A stretch of DNA of 64,000 bases from contig CAMBDA010000001.1 of NCBI GenBank assembly GCA_945865175.1, positions 1 to 64,000 on the forward strand, given 5' to 3'. Shown here one piece after another: positions 51,979 to 61,330 of the stretch. Below the pieces are notes generated by a model. The model did not search any database. It saw nothing but the letters and a program-made list of their open reading frames with translations, and was not told the DNA's origin. Numbering within the stretch: position 1 is the stretch's first letter; each line of letters opens with the position of its first letter. The DNA is from an uncultured Prevotellaceae bacterium (lineage in GTDB: Bacteria > Bacteroidota > Bacteroidia > Bacteroidales > Bacteroidaceae). The translations under genes and the position numbers were made by a program.

Positions 51979-52659
51979 ATGAACGTAATATACGAAGACA
52001 ACCATATCCTCATCGTGGCCAAGAAAGCCGGGGAAATCGTACAAGGCGACAAGACCGGCGACACGCCGCTCTCGGATATGGCCAAAGCGTATGTCAAGGA
52101 AAAGTACCACCGCCCGGGCAATGTGTTCGTGGGGGTGGTACACCGGCTGGACCGCCCTGTGAGCGGTCTAGTCTGTTTTGCACGCACGAGCAAGGCGCTG
52201 AGCCGGCTGTGTGCCATGTTTGCCAGCCACGAACAGGTGAGGAAGACCTACTGGGCATTGGTGTGCAAAAGGCCGCCGCAGGACGAGGGGACGCTGGTGA
52301 ACTGGCTCACGCGCGATACCAGGAGAAACATGGCCAAGGCCTATGACCACGAGGTGCCCCACAGCAAGAAAGCTGTGCTCGACTACAGGCTGCTGGCCAC
52401 GACCGACCGTTACTTCCTGCTGGAAGTGAACCTGCACACGGGCCGCCATCATCAGATAAGGTGCCAGCTGGCACACATGGGCTGTATAATCAAAGGCGAC
52501 CTGAAATACGGTGCTCCCAGGAGCAATCCCGATGGCAGCATCAGCCTGCATGCACGCAGGATATGCATGGAGCACCCCGTCAGCCACCAGCTTATCGACG
52601 TGATAGCCCCCGTACCCGAAGAGCCCGTCTGGCAGAGCGTGGCCTCCCGCCTCAGCTGA
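51979..52659 (+). CDS. RluA-family RNA pseudouridine synthase (second copy)
   Basis: The 226-residue enzyme lacks an S4 domain. It begins directly with the synthase fold (MNVIYEDNHILIVAKKAGEI), has the catalytic Asp in HRLDRPVSGLV (about residue 58) and the conserved LHTGRHHQIRCQLAHMG. It follows fabG by 40 bases. Its last 8 bases overlap the 3' end of the convergent uvrA gene. The modified site is unknown. Confidence 0.92.
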   Translation: MNVIYEDNHILIVAKKAGEIVQGDKTGDTPLSDMAKAYVKEKYHRPGNVFVGVVHRLDRPVSGLVCFARTSKALSRLCAMFASHEQVRKTYWALVCKRPPQDEGTLVNWLTRDTRRNMAKAYDHEVPHSKKAVLDYRLLATTDRYFLLEVNLHTGRHHQIRCQLAHMGCIIKGDLKYGAPRSNPDGSISLHARRICMEHPVSHQLIDVIAPVPEEPVWQSVASRLS

Positions 52660-55480
52660 TGCCCATGGCCTCGGCCAGGAACCGGGAGGTGTAGCCCACC
52701 CCGCTGGCAGCCAGTTGGGCAGGCGTGCCCTCAAAGAGCACCTGTCCGCCCTGGCTTCCGCCCTCGGGTCCCATGTCAATTATCCAGTCGGCACAACGGA
52801 TGACATCCAGGTTGTGCTCAATCACAATTACCGTATTCCCCTTGTCCACCAGCCGGTAGAGCACATCCATGAGTGCGCGTATGTCCTCAAAGTGAAGACC
52901 CGTGGTGGGTTCGTCCAGGATATAGAGCGTATGTCCCGTGTCGCGCTTCGACAGTTCGGTGGCCAGTTTCACGCGCTGGCTCTCGCCACCGGATATGGTA
53001 GTACACGGCTGCCCCAGCTTGATATAGCCCAGACCCACGTCCTGCAACACCTTTATCTTGGCCAGAATAGCGGGCTGGTACTGGAAAAACTCCACAGCCT
53101 GGTTAATGGTCATGTCCAGCACGTCGGCGATGCTCTTGCCACGGTAACGCACCTCCAGAGTCTCGCGGTTGTAGCGCTTGCCATAGCATTCCTCGCAGGG
53201 CACCAACACATCGGGCAGGAAATTCATCTCTATCGTGCGGTAGCCGTTGCCACCGCAGGCCTCACACCTTCCCCCCTTCACGTTGAATGAGAAGCGGCCG
53301 GGCTTGTAGCCCCTGATACGGGCCTCGGGGAGTTCCACAAACAAGTTGCGTATATCCTGGAACACACCCGTATACGTGGCAGGATTGCTGCGTGGCGTAC
53401 GTCCCAGGGGCGACTGGTCAACATCCACCACCTTGTCCACATGCTCCAGTCCCTCCACGCCTTCATAGGGAAGCGGGTCCCGCAAAGAACGATAGAGGTG
53501 CTGGCTGAGGATGGGCTGGAGCGTGTCGTTGATGAGGGAACTCTTGCCGCTGCCGCTCACACCCGTCACGCAGATGAGCCGGCCCAAGGGAAAGGACACG
53601 TCCACCCGCCTGAGGTTATTGCCCGATGCCCCGCGGATGGTGAGGCAATGGCCCGTGCCTTCACGTGGGGTGGAGGAAGGAAGGATGCGCAGGCGGCCCT
53701 GCAGGTAGCGGCTGGTGAGCGTGTCGTGCTGCAGCAGCCCCTTGTAATCGCCCTGATAAACCACCTGACCGCCCTTACGTCCGGCCAGGGGCCCTATGTC
53801 CACGATATAATCGGCATGTTCCATCATCTCCTGGTCGTGTTCCACCACGATGACCGTGTTGCCAAGGTCGCGGAGCGACTGGAGCGAGCGGATGAGCCTA
53901 CGGTTGTCACGCTGATGCAGGCCGATGCTGGGTTCGTCCAGGATATATAGGACGTTCACGAGTTTGCTGCCTATCTGGGTAGCCAGTCGGATGCGCTGGC
54001 TCTCTCCACCCGAGAGAGTGACAAAGCTGCGGTCGAGCGAGAGGTATTCCAGCCCCACATCCAGAAGGAACTGCAGGCGCACGCGTATCTCCTTCAGGAT
54101 TTCCGTGACTACCTGCTGCTGGCGATGGGACAGTCTTTCTTCCAGATGGGAAAGCCATTCGCTGAGTTCACGCAGGTCCATGGCGGCAAGCTGGGCTATG
54201 TTCTTGTCGGCCATGCGGAAACAGAGGGCCTGCCTGTTGAGGCGCTGCCCCCGGCATTCGGGACACACGCAGGTCTTGCTGAACGACTCAGCCCACTTCT
54301 GGGCACTCGTACTCATGTCGCTGTCCTGCATCTGGGAGATATACTTGGCCAGCCCGCCATACTCAAAGAATATATCGTTGGTGGTGTGCGCCACGGAGGA
54401 AGGGATGCGGAGCGTCTGGGTGCAGCCGTCTATGATGTCGTCCAGCGCCTCGGAAGGGAGTTGTCCGATAGGGGTGTCAAGCGTGCAGCCGTGAATATCC
54501 AGCACGGCCTGTATCTGCCAGAATATCATCGCAGAGCGTGCTTTTCCCAGAGGGGCTATTCCGCCCTGGCGCACACTGAGGTTCATGTCGGGAAACACCT
54601 TCTCCTTGTCCACGAGGCTCACATAGCCCAGCCCCTTGCAGCGAGGGCATGCCCCCCGGGGACTGTTGAAAGAGAAGTCATGGGGAGCGGGCTCGCGATA
54701 GGAAATGCCGCTGGTGGGGCACACCAGCTGTTTGCTGAAATGGCTCACCCGAGAATCCTCCACATCATAGACCATCATCATGCCCTCGCCCTGCGACATG
54801 GCCGTGGCCACGCTCTGAACCAAACGCTTGTCATCCTTGTCCTGCACCACCAGGCGGTCCACCACCACCTCTATGTCATGATTGCGGTAGCGGTCCAGCT
54901 TCATGCCCGGCACCACCTCCTGTATCACCCCATCGGTACGTACATACAGGTAGCCCTTGCGGCGGATGCTCTCGAAGAGTTCACGGTAGTGCCCCTTGCG
55001 GTTTTTCACCAGGGGTGCCAGCAGATACACCTTCCTTCCGGAAAACTGCTTGAGGATGAGGTCAATCACCTGTTCCTCGGTATACTTCACCATGCGCTCA
55101 CCCGTCACATAGGAATAGGCATCGGCGGCCCGAGCATAAAGCAGTCGCAGAAAATCGTAGATTTCGGTGGAAGTGCCCACCGTGCTGCGTGGGTTCTTGT
55201 TGGTGGTCTTCTGCTCGATGCTTATCACAGGGCTCAGGCCCGAAATCACATCCACATCAGGGCGCGCCATGTTGCCCAGAAAATTGCGGGCATAGGCGCT
55301 GAAGGTCTCTATATACCTGCGCTGCCCCTCGGCATAAATGGTGTCGAAGGCCAACGAGGACTTGCCGCTGCCGCTCAGCCCCGTGATGACCGTGAGGCTG
55401 TGCTGCGGAATCTCTACATTAATATTCTTAAGATTGTGTACGCGTGCGCCCTGCACCACGATTTTTCCCTTTTCACTCAT
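52652..55480 (-). CDS. uvrA: Excinuclease ABC subunit A
   Basis: UvrA is the damage-sensing ABC ATPase of nucleotide excision repair. The 942-residue protein has two ABC modules with Walker [12 protein letters not shown] (residues 34-44) and [10 protein letters not shown] (about 640), signatures [12 protein letters not shown] and [12 protein letters not shown], and zinc-binding cysteines in [18 protein letters not shown] and [18 protein letters not shown]. It is full length. The T9SS-cargo gene upstream overlaps its start by 8 bases. uvrB is 43 kb away. Confidence 0.97.
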   Translation of the reverse strand: MSEKGKIVVQGARVHNLKNINVEIPQHSLTVITGLSGSGKSSLAFDTIYAEGQRRYIETFSAYARNFLGNMARPDVDVISGLSPVISIEQKTTNKNPRSTVGTSTEIYDFLRLLYARAADAYSYVTGERMVKYTEEQVIDLILKQFSGRKVYLLAPLVKNRKGHYRELFESIRRKGYLYVRTDGVIQEVVPGMKLDRYRNHDIEVVVDRLVVQDKDDKRLVQSVATAMSQGEGMMMVYDVEDSRVSHFSKQLVCPTSGISYREPAPHDFSFNSPRGACPRCKGLGYVSLVDKEKVFPDMNLSVRQGGIAPLGKARSAMIFWQIQAVLDIHGCTLDTPIGQLPSEALDDIIDGCTQTLRIPSSVAHTTNDIFFEYGGLAKYISQMQDSDMSTSAQKWAESFSKTCVCPECRGQRLNRQALCFRMADKNIAQLAAMDLRELSEWLSHLEERLSHRQQQVVTEILKEIRVRLQFLLDVGLEYLSLDRSFVTLSGGESQRIRLATQIGSKLVNVLYILDEPSIGLHQRDNRRLIRSLQSLRDLGNTVIVVEHDQEMMEHADYIVDIGPLAGRKGGQVVYQGDYKGLLQHDTLTSRYLQGRLRILPSSTPREGTGHCLTIRGASGNNLRRVDVSFPLGRLICVTGVSGSGKSSLINDTLQPILSQHLYRSLRDPLPYEGVEGLEHVDKVVDVDQSPLGRTPRSNPATYTGVFQDIRNLFVELPEARIRGYKPGRFSFNVKGGRCEACGGNGYRTIEMNFLPDVLVPCEECYGKRYNRETLEVRYRGKSIADVLDMTINQAVEFFQYQPAILAKIKVLQDVGLGYIKLGQPCTTISGGESQRVKLATELSKRDTGHTLYILDEPTTGLHFEDIRALMDVLYRLVDKGNTVIVIEHNLDVIRCADWIIDMGPEGGSQGGQVLFEGTPAQLAASGVGYTSRFLAEAMGIS

Positions 55481-56186
55481 CTGTCTGACCGCCCCCTCCG
55501 TTTTCCTGCTTGTAACCAGTTAGCACGCTAATGGTTTTCCTGAGATTGTACTTCTTTCCGTCGGCTCCCTTGGCATTCACCACCAGAAAGTAGACACCGT
55601 TCTTCACATACTTGCCATGCCACTTGCCATCCCATCCGCCGGCCAGGTCGGTCCAGGAATAGAGTTTGGCCCCCCAGCGGTTGAAGACGGCCGCTTCGAA
55701 CGAGACGATGCTCTGGTAGCCGTCCTTGGCGCGGAGCACATCGTTGTAGCCGTCGCCGTTGGGCGAGAAGGCATTGGGGAATTCCAGTTTGCTCTCGCTG
55801 ATGCTCACACGGATGGGGTTCTCCTCCCCCTCTGCAGGATAGGAAATGGTGTCGTTGCCACACACGAAGGTGGCATAGAGCTGCACGCAGAACGAGCCGC
55901 TCCTGACAAACGTGTACTCGATGTCCTCGTCAAAACGGTGCACCAGCAGTTCGTCGGGCTGTCCCTCCTCCCATATCTTCCATTCGTAGCGGGCCACATA
56001 TTCGCCCACATCGGCACTACCTGCAAAGAAGCGGGCCTGAAGCGGAGCGTCCACAGCCTCGGTCAACTCGGTATACTCCTCCCCGTCGGGGGTTACAAAC
56101 AACGCCGACGGACTCACCGACGGCCACTTGTCCTGAGCCGCCATGAACAGGGGCATCAAACACAGAAACAAAAGCGATTTTCTCAT
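55473..56186 (-). CDS. Type IX secretion type B cargo-like protein (gliding motility C-terminal domain)
   Basis: The 237-residue protein has a signal peptide ([20 protein letters not shown]). The middle (about 30-130) looks like a PKD/Ig-type beta domain. Residues about 145-230 carry the CHU_C/gliding-motility-associated C-terminal motif: [48 protein letters not shown]. This domain directs export by the type IX system. The start was taken downstream of the -7 element at 56207. The 3' end overlaps the uvrA start by 8 bases, so uvrA may be co-transcribed. Confidence 0.87.
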   Translation of the reverse strand: MRKSLLFLCLMPLFMAAQDKWPSVSPSALFVTPDGEEYTELTEAVDAPLQARFFAGSADVGEYVARYEWKIWEEGQPDELLVHRFDEDIEYTFVRSGSFCVQLYATFVCGNDTISYPAEGEENPIRVSISESKLEFPNAFSPNGDGYNDVLRAKDGYQSIVSFEAAVFNRWGAKLYSWTDLAGGWDGKWHGKYVKNGVYFLVVNAKGADGKKYNLRKTISVLTGYKQENGGGGQTDE

Positions 56187-56206
56187 TATGCGTATCAATC
56201 TTTCTG

Positions 56207-56214
56207 CAAAAATA
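56207..56214 (-). promoter_or_regulatory. -7 element for the type IX cargo gene and possibly uvrA
   Basis: TATTTTTG on the minus strand, 20 bases upstream of the start codon. Confidence 0.45.
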
Positions 56215-56244
56215 ACACTTTTTCCCGAGATAGTGCACAATTCT

Positions 56245-56276
56245 GTTGTAAAATTGACAAAAAGACAATACCTTTG
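56245..56276 (+). promoter_or_regulatory. Predicted promoter for the LysM protein gene
   Basis: GTTG (56245-56248), 20 bases, TACCTTTG (56269-56276). The ATG follows 4 bases later, giving a leaderless or nearly leaderless message. Confidence 0.6.
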
Positions 56277-56280
56277 TATC

Positions 56281-57627
56281 ATGAAACATATTACAGTCCT
56301 ACTCTTCTGGCTCTTTTCGGCCTCCATCTGCGCCCAGCAGACAATAGAAGCCCTTGAGCATATCTACCAAGTGAAAAAGGGAGATACGGCCTATCGTATC
56401 GCACTCAATCATGGCATCACCGTGGAGGAACTCGTCGGGGCCAATCCCGAGATTGCCGACGGCAAGGTGAAAAAGGGCATGTTCCTCACCATCCCCGCAC
56501 CCAAAGCCAAGCAGGAGCCTGCGTTCCAGGCCGCAGCCGCCATGCAGCCTGCAAGCATCCGCACCGCCTACGACCATGTGAGAGTGGCCGTGCTGCTCCC
56601 CTTTGAGGAGGACAGCAAGAGGGCTGCCAAGTTCCTGGAGTTCTACCAGGGATTCCTGATGGCCGTGGACAGCGTGAGTACAGGAGGGACCAGCGTGGAG
56701 GTGTATGCCCTGAACACGGGATCCACGGCCGAGGACATCAAACAGGTACTGGGCGAACCCGAGTTGGAGAGCATGCAGCTGATTATCGGCCCCGCCGACC
56801 AGACGCAGGTGCCCGCCCTGTCGGCCTTCTGCCAGCAGCACGGCATCCGTCTGGTGCTGCCCTTTGCCAACCTGAGCGCCCACACGGGTACTAGCTCCAC
56901 GGTATACAACGTGACCACTCCCTACTCCATGCTACAGCAGCACGTATCCGAGATGATGGCCAACCACTATTCCAACCGCAACTATGTGGTACTGAACACC
57001 GAAACACCCGACGAGAAAGGCAAGCACCTGATAGACCTGCTGAGCACACAGTTGGGGAAAAAGGGCATAGCCATGCGCTCGATGCACATCGATGGGGACG
57101 ACATGAGCTACGAGGCGGCCCTCAACGCCTTCCGCGAAAACTGCATCGTGCCGGATAATACCAACATCAAGACGCTCAACATCTTCTTCTCCCGGATGAA
57201 GACCTTTGCCGACGCACATCCCGAATACAAGATTACGATGCTGGGCTACCCCGAGTGGCAGACCTATACGTCCACGCTGCTTAACGAGTTTTTTCGCTTC
57301 GACACCTATATCTACACCTCCTATTACCGCAATCCCGTGGACCCGCGCAACAAGGCTTTCGAGAAGAAATTCTACGGCCATTTCGGCAAGGAGCTGCTCT
57401 ATTCCTTCCCATGCTTTGGCATGCTGGGATTCGACCTGGGCTATTTCTTCATGAACGGCATGGCCCGGCTGGGCGACCTCTTCGACCAGAAACAGGGCAC
57501 ACTTAAATGCCAGCCCTTCCAGCATGTGTTCAAGTTCCAGAAGAACGGCGAGACGATGGGATTCCTCAACCACAACACGATGCTCATCCACTACACGCCT
57601 TCTAACACCATCGAGATGATACAATGA
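56281..57627 (+). CDS. LysM protein with a periplasmic ligand-binding (LIVBP-like) fold
   Basis: The 448-residue protein has a signal peptide (MKHITVLLFWLFSASICAQQ), a LysM peptidoglycan-binding motif at about 28-75 (YQVKKGDTAYRIALNHGITVEELVGANPEI by position, ending LTIPAP) and then a type I ligand-binding fold (about 95-440; VRVAVLLPF, LIIGPADQTQVPALSAFCQQ, GIRLVLPFANLS). The combination resembles LpoA-like activators of peptidoglycan synthases, but this is only an analogy. The gene overlaps the PorT-family gene by 4 bases. Confidence 0.85.
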   Translation: MKHITVLLFWLFSASICAQQTIEALEHIYQVKKGDTAYRIALNHGITVEELVGANPEIADGKVKKGMFLTIPAPKAKQEPAFQAAAAMQPASIRTAYDHVRVAVLLPFEEDSKRAAKFLEFYQGFLMAVDSVSTGGTSVEVYALNTGSTAEDIKQVLGEPELESMQLIIGPADQTQVPALSAFCQQHGIRLVLPFANLSAHTGTSSTVYNVTTPYSMLQQHVSEMMANHYSNRNYVVLNTETPDEKGKHLIDLLSTQLGKKGIAMRSMHIDGDDMSYEAALNAFRENCIVPDNTNIKTLNIFFSRMKTFADAHPEYKITMLGYPEWQTYTSTLLNEFFRFDTYIYTSYYRNPVDPRNKAFEKKFYGHFGKELLYSFPCFGMLGFDLGYFFMNGMARLGDLFDQKQGTLKCQPFQHVFKFQKNGETMGFLNHNTMLIHYTPSNTIEMIQ

Positions 57628-58328
57628 AACGACTGCTGTCTTTCCTCATCCTCGCCTGCGCCATGGCAAACACCTGCCAGGCCCAGATTGGCGAGAGCCG
57701 AAGCGATTTGGCCGTGGGCGTGAACGGCGGCTACCTGCTCAATACCGTAGGCTTCAACCCCACCATCAAGCAGAACTTCCACGGAGGCACCACCTTCGGA
57801 CTCACCGTGAGGTACATCTGCGAAAAATATTTCTCCTGCTATTGTGCCCTGCAAGGCGAAATCAACTATGCCCAGATGGGTTGGAACGAACTCATTGAAA
57901 CAAGCACCGACACCTACAAGCGCGACATCAACTACCTGCAGATTCCGCTGCTGGCCCGAATGGCCTTCGGCAAGGAGAGAGGGGGCGTGCAGGGCTTCCT
58001 CATCCTGGGTCCGCAGCTGGGACTCTACCTGAGCGAGAAGGAGTACCGGGGCGGTGAATGGAGCGACTACACCCTGAGCCTGCGCCCCAACCACCGTGTG
58101 GAACAATACGACATGAAGGTGGAAAAGAAGTTCGAATACGGCATCACGGGCGGTCTGGGCATGCAGGTGAGCACCAAGAGCGGACACTATTTCATTCTGG
58201 AAGGCCGCTATTTCTACGGGCTGAGCGACCTCTTCGGCAACAGTAAAAAGGATCCCTTCGGAAAAAGCAACAACGGTGCCATAATCGCCAAGCTGTCCTA
58301 TCTGATAGACATCAAGAAAAGCAAGTGA
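57624..58328 (+). CDS. Outer-membrane beta-barrel protein, PorT family
   Basis: The 234-residue product has a signal peptide (MKRLLSFLILACAMANTCQA) and alternating beta strands with glycine-aromatic pairs (LAVGVNGGYLLNTVGF, TTFGLTVRYICEKYFS, LQIPLLARMAFG, FLILGPQLGLYLS). This is the layout of the PorT-type barrels. PorT itself is a type IX secretion component, and many paralogues have no known role. It is coupled to the LysM gene by an ATGA overlap. Confidence 0.8.
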   Translation: MKRLLSFLILACAMANTCQAQIGESRSDLAVGVNGGYLLNTVGFNPTIKQNFHGGTTFGLTVRYICEKYFSCYCALQGEINYAQMGWNELIETSTDTYKRDINYLQIPLLARMAFGKERGGVQGFLILGPQLGLYLSEKEYRGGEWSDYTLSLRPNHRVEQYDMKVEKKFEYGITGGLGMQVSTKSGHYFILEGRYFYGLSDLFGNSKKDPFGKSNNGAIIAKLSYLIDIKKSK

Positions 58329-58410
58329 CAGCCCCCACTACCACACAGGGGGAAAGGGCGACAAACTCTATACATTTAAAACAATCACACACACCAAAAC
58401 ACACACCAAC

Positions 58411-58658
58411 ATGGAAAAACCATCATCCAAAGGGTATGCAGCCGCCAGCTGTGGCTGGCATTCCTGTGCATGCCCACCCTCATGCAGGCCGCCACAGACC
58501 CGGCCTACGACTTTATCCTGAAACACCGCAACCTGATTACGCCCGTATGGGAAAAGCCGTTCTCCTACAAGGAGATTGAGAGCCAGCACGCTCCCATCGG
58601 TCCCTATCTGGGCAACGGGGACATAGAAACCATATTGCCCACGAATATTTTCAAGTAG
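58411..58658 (+). pseudogene. Frameshifted and truncated secreted glycosidase-like gene
   Basis: The ATG at about 58411 is followed by GGAAAAACC. In that frame the product is nonsense, but adding one A restores MEKTIIQRVCSRQLWLAFLC and a signal peptide. The protein then continues as DPAYDFILKHRNLITPVWEK and HAPIGPYLGNGDIETILPTN before a stop at 58656-58658. The PIG.YLGNGD motif resembles the N-terminus of GH95-like or DUF5703-like glycosidases. The remaining several hundred codons are missing, and a dispersed repeat follows. One indel in an A run and a 3' truncation make it a pseudogene. The family call is tentative. Confidence 0.6.
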
Positions 58659-58690
58659 ATAATACGGTTATCTGGGATGGGTTACAAAAT

Positions 58691-58890
58691 AACCTTCCTC
58701 TTTCAGAATATGAAAATATGCCTACCCTTCAGGGCTTCTAGGTGGGGTATGTCCGTCTTGATAGGACTCACGCCCTATCCTGGATTGTGTCGCCCCGTGG
58801 GGCAACACAATCCATATCCACATCCCGCCGGGGCCACCCACGTAATGGAGCAAAGAATTCGCCCCGAGGACGCAGGGCTTTTCCCAATGA
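58691..58890. repeat. Dispersed intergenic repeat, copy 2
   Basis: The core (58725-58805) is the reverse complement of 27875-27962 with few differences (GACGGACAT, CTATCAAGA, AGGATAGGGCG). The following tail (58823-58862, GGGGCCACCCAC ... AAAGAATTCG) matches 27977-28018 in direct orientation. Core and tail are thus in opposite relative orientation in the two copies. The 3' part reaches the region before uxaC. Confidence 0.75.
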
Positions 58891-59043
58891 ATAACATACT
58901 TTTCCAACACGCACAACAAAGGATTGTGAATACCCTACCCGCAGGGGCATGATGCGATTATCCAACCGCCGTGCTCACGCTGATGCACCGCCATTTAGCC
59001 CTTTCGTGGCAGAACGGAATGAATGATGCGAGCACAATCGATG
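58891..59043. other. Intergenic stretch between the repeat and uxaC
   Basis: No gene is seen. It adjoins the 3' end of uxaC, and no convincing terminator hairpin with a T run is visible, though the repeat itself may act as one. Confidence 0.5.
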
Positions 59044-60450
59044 TCAGAACTGGAAATAGTTTCTGGCGTTGTAGTAACAGATGTCGCGCACCATTTGGCG
59101 GATATGAGTGAGTTGGGAGGCAGGCAGGAGTCCTGTTTCCACATCGTTGCCCAGAAGGTTGCACAGCACGCGGCGGAAATATTCGTGACGGGGATAGGAG
59201 AGGAACGATCGGCTGTCGGTGAGCATACCCACAAAGCGACTCAGCAGACCATGGGCCGACAGGGAGTTGAGCTGTCGCTCTATGCCCTCGCGCTGGTCGT
59301 TGAACCACCATCCGCTGCCAAACTGGATTTTTCCCGGCTTAGGACCCTGCTGGAAATTGCCGGCCATGGTGGCCACCAGGTCGTTGTCGGCCGGATTGAT
59401 GTTGTAGAGGATGGTGGGTGCCAGCAGGTCGTCAGCATCCAGTCTGTCCAACAGGAGAGCCAGCCCTTCGGCCGCATCCCATCCGCCCATCGAGTCGTAG
59501 CCCGTGTCGGGACCCAGACGGCGCATCATGCGCGTATTGGTGTTGCGGAGCGGGCCGAAATGGATTTGCTGTGTCCATCCCTTGCGCGCATTCAGGCGTG
59601 TAAGACACAGCAGCATGCCCATGCGGAAGGCATCCGCCTCCTGCGGTGTGGGCACCTGTCCGGCCAGGGTACGGCAGAAAAGCGTCTCCAGTTCCTCGGG
59701 TGTGGCCATCCGGGACGTGATGTGGTCCACACCATGGTCACTCAGGCGGCATCCGGCCTGGGCAAAAGCATCCATACGCCCCTCCACAGCCTGCCACAGC
59801 TGGTCGAAGGTGCGAATCTCCATCCCGGCCGCTTGTCCCAGGCGCAGGATGTAGGCCTGGTAGGCAGCCGGGTCCTTGATGTTCATAAGTTTGTCGGGCC
59901 GCCATGCGGGCATCACCTTGATGCCGAATCCACTCTCCCGGATGAGCCGGTGGGCCTGCAGGTCATCGGCAGGGTCATCGGTGGTGCATACACTCTCCAC
60001 ATGATAGCGTTGCATGAGGCCGCGGGCACTGTATTCAGGCGACTGCAGCATCTCGTTGCAGGTGTCATAGATGGTGCGGGCCGTCTCTTCGCACAAGAGG
60101 GTGTCTATGCCAAAGGCTGTCTTCAGCTCCAAGTGGGTCCAATGATACAGCGGATTGCGCATGGTATAGGGAACGGTGGCCGCCCAATGGCGGAACTTTT
60201 CCCAGTCGTCGGCATCGCCCGTAATGAAGCGTTCGTCCACACCGTTGGCCCTGAGGGCACGCCATTTGTAGTGGTCGCCGCCCAGCCACAGCTCAGTAAT
60301 GGTGGCAAAACGGTGGTCCGTGGCGATGAGTTGAGGGTTAAGATGGCAATGATAGTCGATGATGGGCAGGCCGGCAGCCTCCTCGTGATAGAGCGTGCGT
60401 GCCGTGTCGTTGTGCAGCAGGAAGTCGGGATGGATGAAGGATGTTTGCAT
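59044..60450 (-). CDS. uxaC: Uronate isomerase
   Basis: UxaC interconverts glucuronate with fructuronate and galacturonate with tagaturonate. The 468-residue protein starts at MQTSFIHPDFLLHN (the Met four codons earlier at 60462 is less like the family). It shows PIIDYHCHLNPQLIA (metal-binding HxH), WLGGDHYKWRALRANGVDE, HFGPLRNTNTRM and SRFVGMLTDSRSFLSYPRHE, which define the family. It is the last gene of the exuT-uxuA-uxuB-uxaC cluster, 31 bases after the SDR gene. Confidence 0.96.
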   Translation of the reverse strand: MQTSFIHPDFLLHNDTARTLYHEEAAGLPIIDYHCHLNPQLIATDHRFATITELWLGGDHYKWRALRANGVDERFITGDADDWEKFRHWAATVPYTMRNPLYHWTHLELKTAFGIDTLLCEETARTIYDTCNEMLQSPEYSARGLMQRYHVESVCTTDDPADDLQAHRLIRESGFGIKVMPAWRPDKLMNIKDPAAYQAYILRLGQAAGMEIRTFDQLWQAVEGRMDAFAQAGCRLSDHGVDHITSRMATPEELETLFCRTLAGQVPTPQEADAFRMGMLLCLTRLNARKGWTQQIHFGPLRNTNTRMMRRLGPDTGYDSMGGWDAAEGLALLLDRLDADDLLAPTILYNINPADNDLVATMAGNFQQGPKPGKIQFGSGWWFNDQREGIERQLNSLSAHGLLSRFVGMLTDSRSFLSYPRHEYFRRVLCNLLGNDVETGLLPASQLTHIRQMVRDICYYNARNYFQF

Positions 60451-60481
60451 GATGGTAAGCATGTTTTTTTAGAAAAAAGAA

Positions 60482-61297
60482 TCAGAGGGAGAACACGTTG
60501 AATCCGCCGTCTACCACGGCCACCGTACCTGTGACAAAGGCCGAAGCCTCAGAGATGAGGTAATGGATGGTGCCACACAGTTCTTCGGGCTTGCCGAAGC
60601 GGTGGAAGGGCGTCTGGCGTATGATGTCGTGGCCGCGGGCCGTGAGCGAACCGTCGGCATTCTGGAGGAGCGTTCGGTTCTGGTTGGTAAGGAAAAAACC
60701 GGGCGCAATGGCGTTCACGCGGATGTGAGGCGAGAACTTGGTAGCCACCTCGGTAGCCAGATAGGCGGTGAGGTTGCTGATTCCGGCTTTAGCCGCGGCA
60801 TAGCCCATCACACGGGTAAGGGGCCGGAAGGCGGCCATGCTGCTGAAGTTGACGATTGCGCCGTGGCCCGCCTCAGCCATGGGCTTCAGGAAGACCTGTG
60901 TGGGGATGAGTGTACCTGTGAGATTGAGACCCAGCACCTTTTGGAAGTCGTCGGTCTTCACGTCGAAGAGCGTACCCTCGGGCGGAATGGTGGCACCGGG
61001 CATGTTGCCTCCGGCAGCGTTGAGCAGGGCATCGATGCGATGGGTGCGTGCAAGGATGCGGTCACGCACGTCCTCCACCTGAGCCTGACTGGTGACGTCG
61101 CATGTTTCAAAGGAGGCCTTCCCTCCGTTCTGGCGGATGGCATTCACGATGTCATCGCCCGTCTGCCGGTTGCGTCCCAGCAGTACCACTTCGGCTCCCT
61201 CTGCTGCCAGATAGGAGGCTATCTCGCGGCCCAGCACGCCCGTGCCGCCCGTGATGACCACCACGTGGTCCTGTATGTCAAATAGATTCCTTTTCAT
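60482..61297 (-). CDS. uxuB: SDR-type D-mannonate oxidoreductase (fructuronate reductase)
   Basis: The 271-residue short-chain dehydrogenase has the cofactor motif VITGGTGVLGREIASYL (residues about 14-30), NAAGGNMPGAT, the catalytic Ser in NFSSMAAFRP, YAAAKAG (Tyr/Lys) and AIAPGFFLTNQNR. It resembles the SDR form of mannonate oxidoreductase (Bacillus YjmF/UxuB type) rather than the long-chain E. coli enzyme. Position between uxaC and uxuA strongly supports reduction of fructuronate to mannonate with NAD(P)H. Confidence 0.85.
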   Translation of the reverse strand: MKRNLFDIQDHVVVITGGTGVLGREIASYLAAEGAEVVLLGRNRQTGDDIVNAIRQNGGKASFETCDVTSQAQVEDVRDRILARTHRIDALLNAAGGNMPGATIPPEGTLFDVKTDDFQKVLGLNLTGTLIPTQVFLKPMAEAGHGAIVNFSSMAAFRPLTRVMGYAAAKAGISNLTAYLATEVATKFSPHIRVNAIAPGFFLTNQNRTLLQNADGSLTARGHDIIRQTPFHRFGKPEELCGTIHYLISEASAFVTGTVAVVDGGFNVFSL

Positions 61298-61330
61298 GAT
61301 TATACGGATTATTAATATGTAAACCAGACG

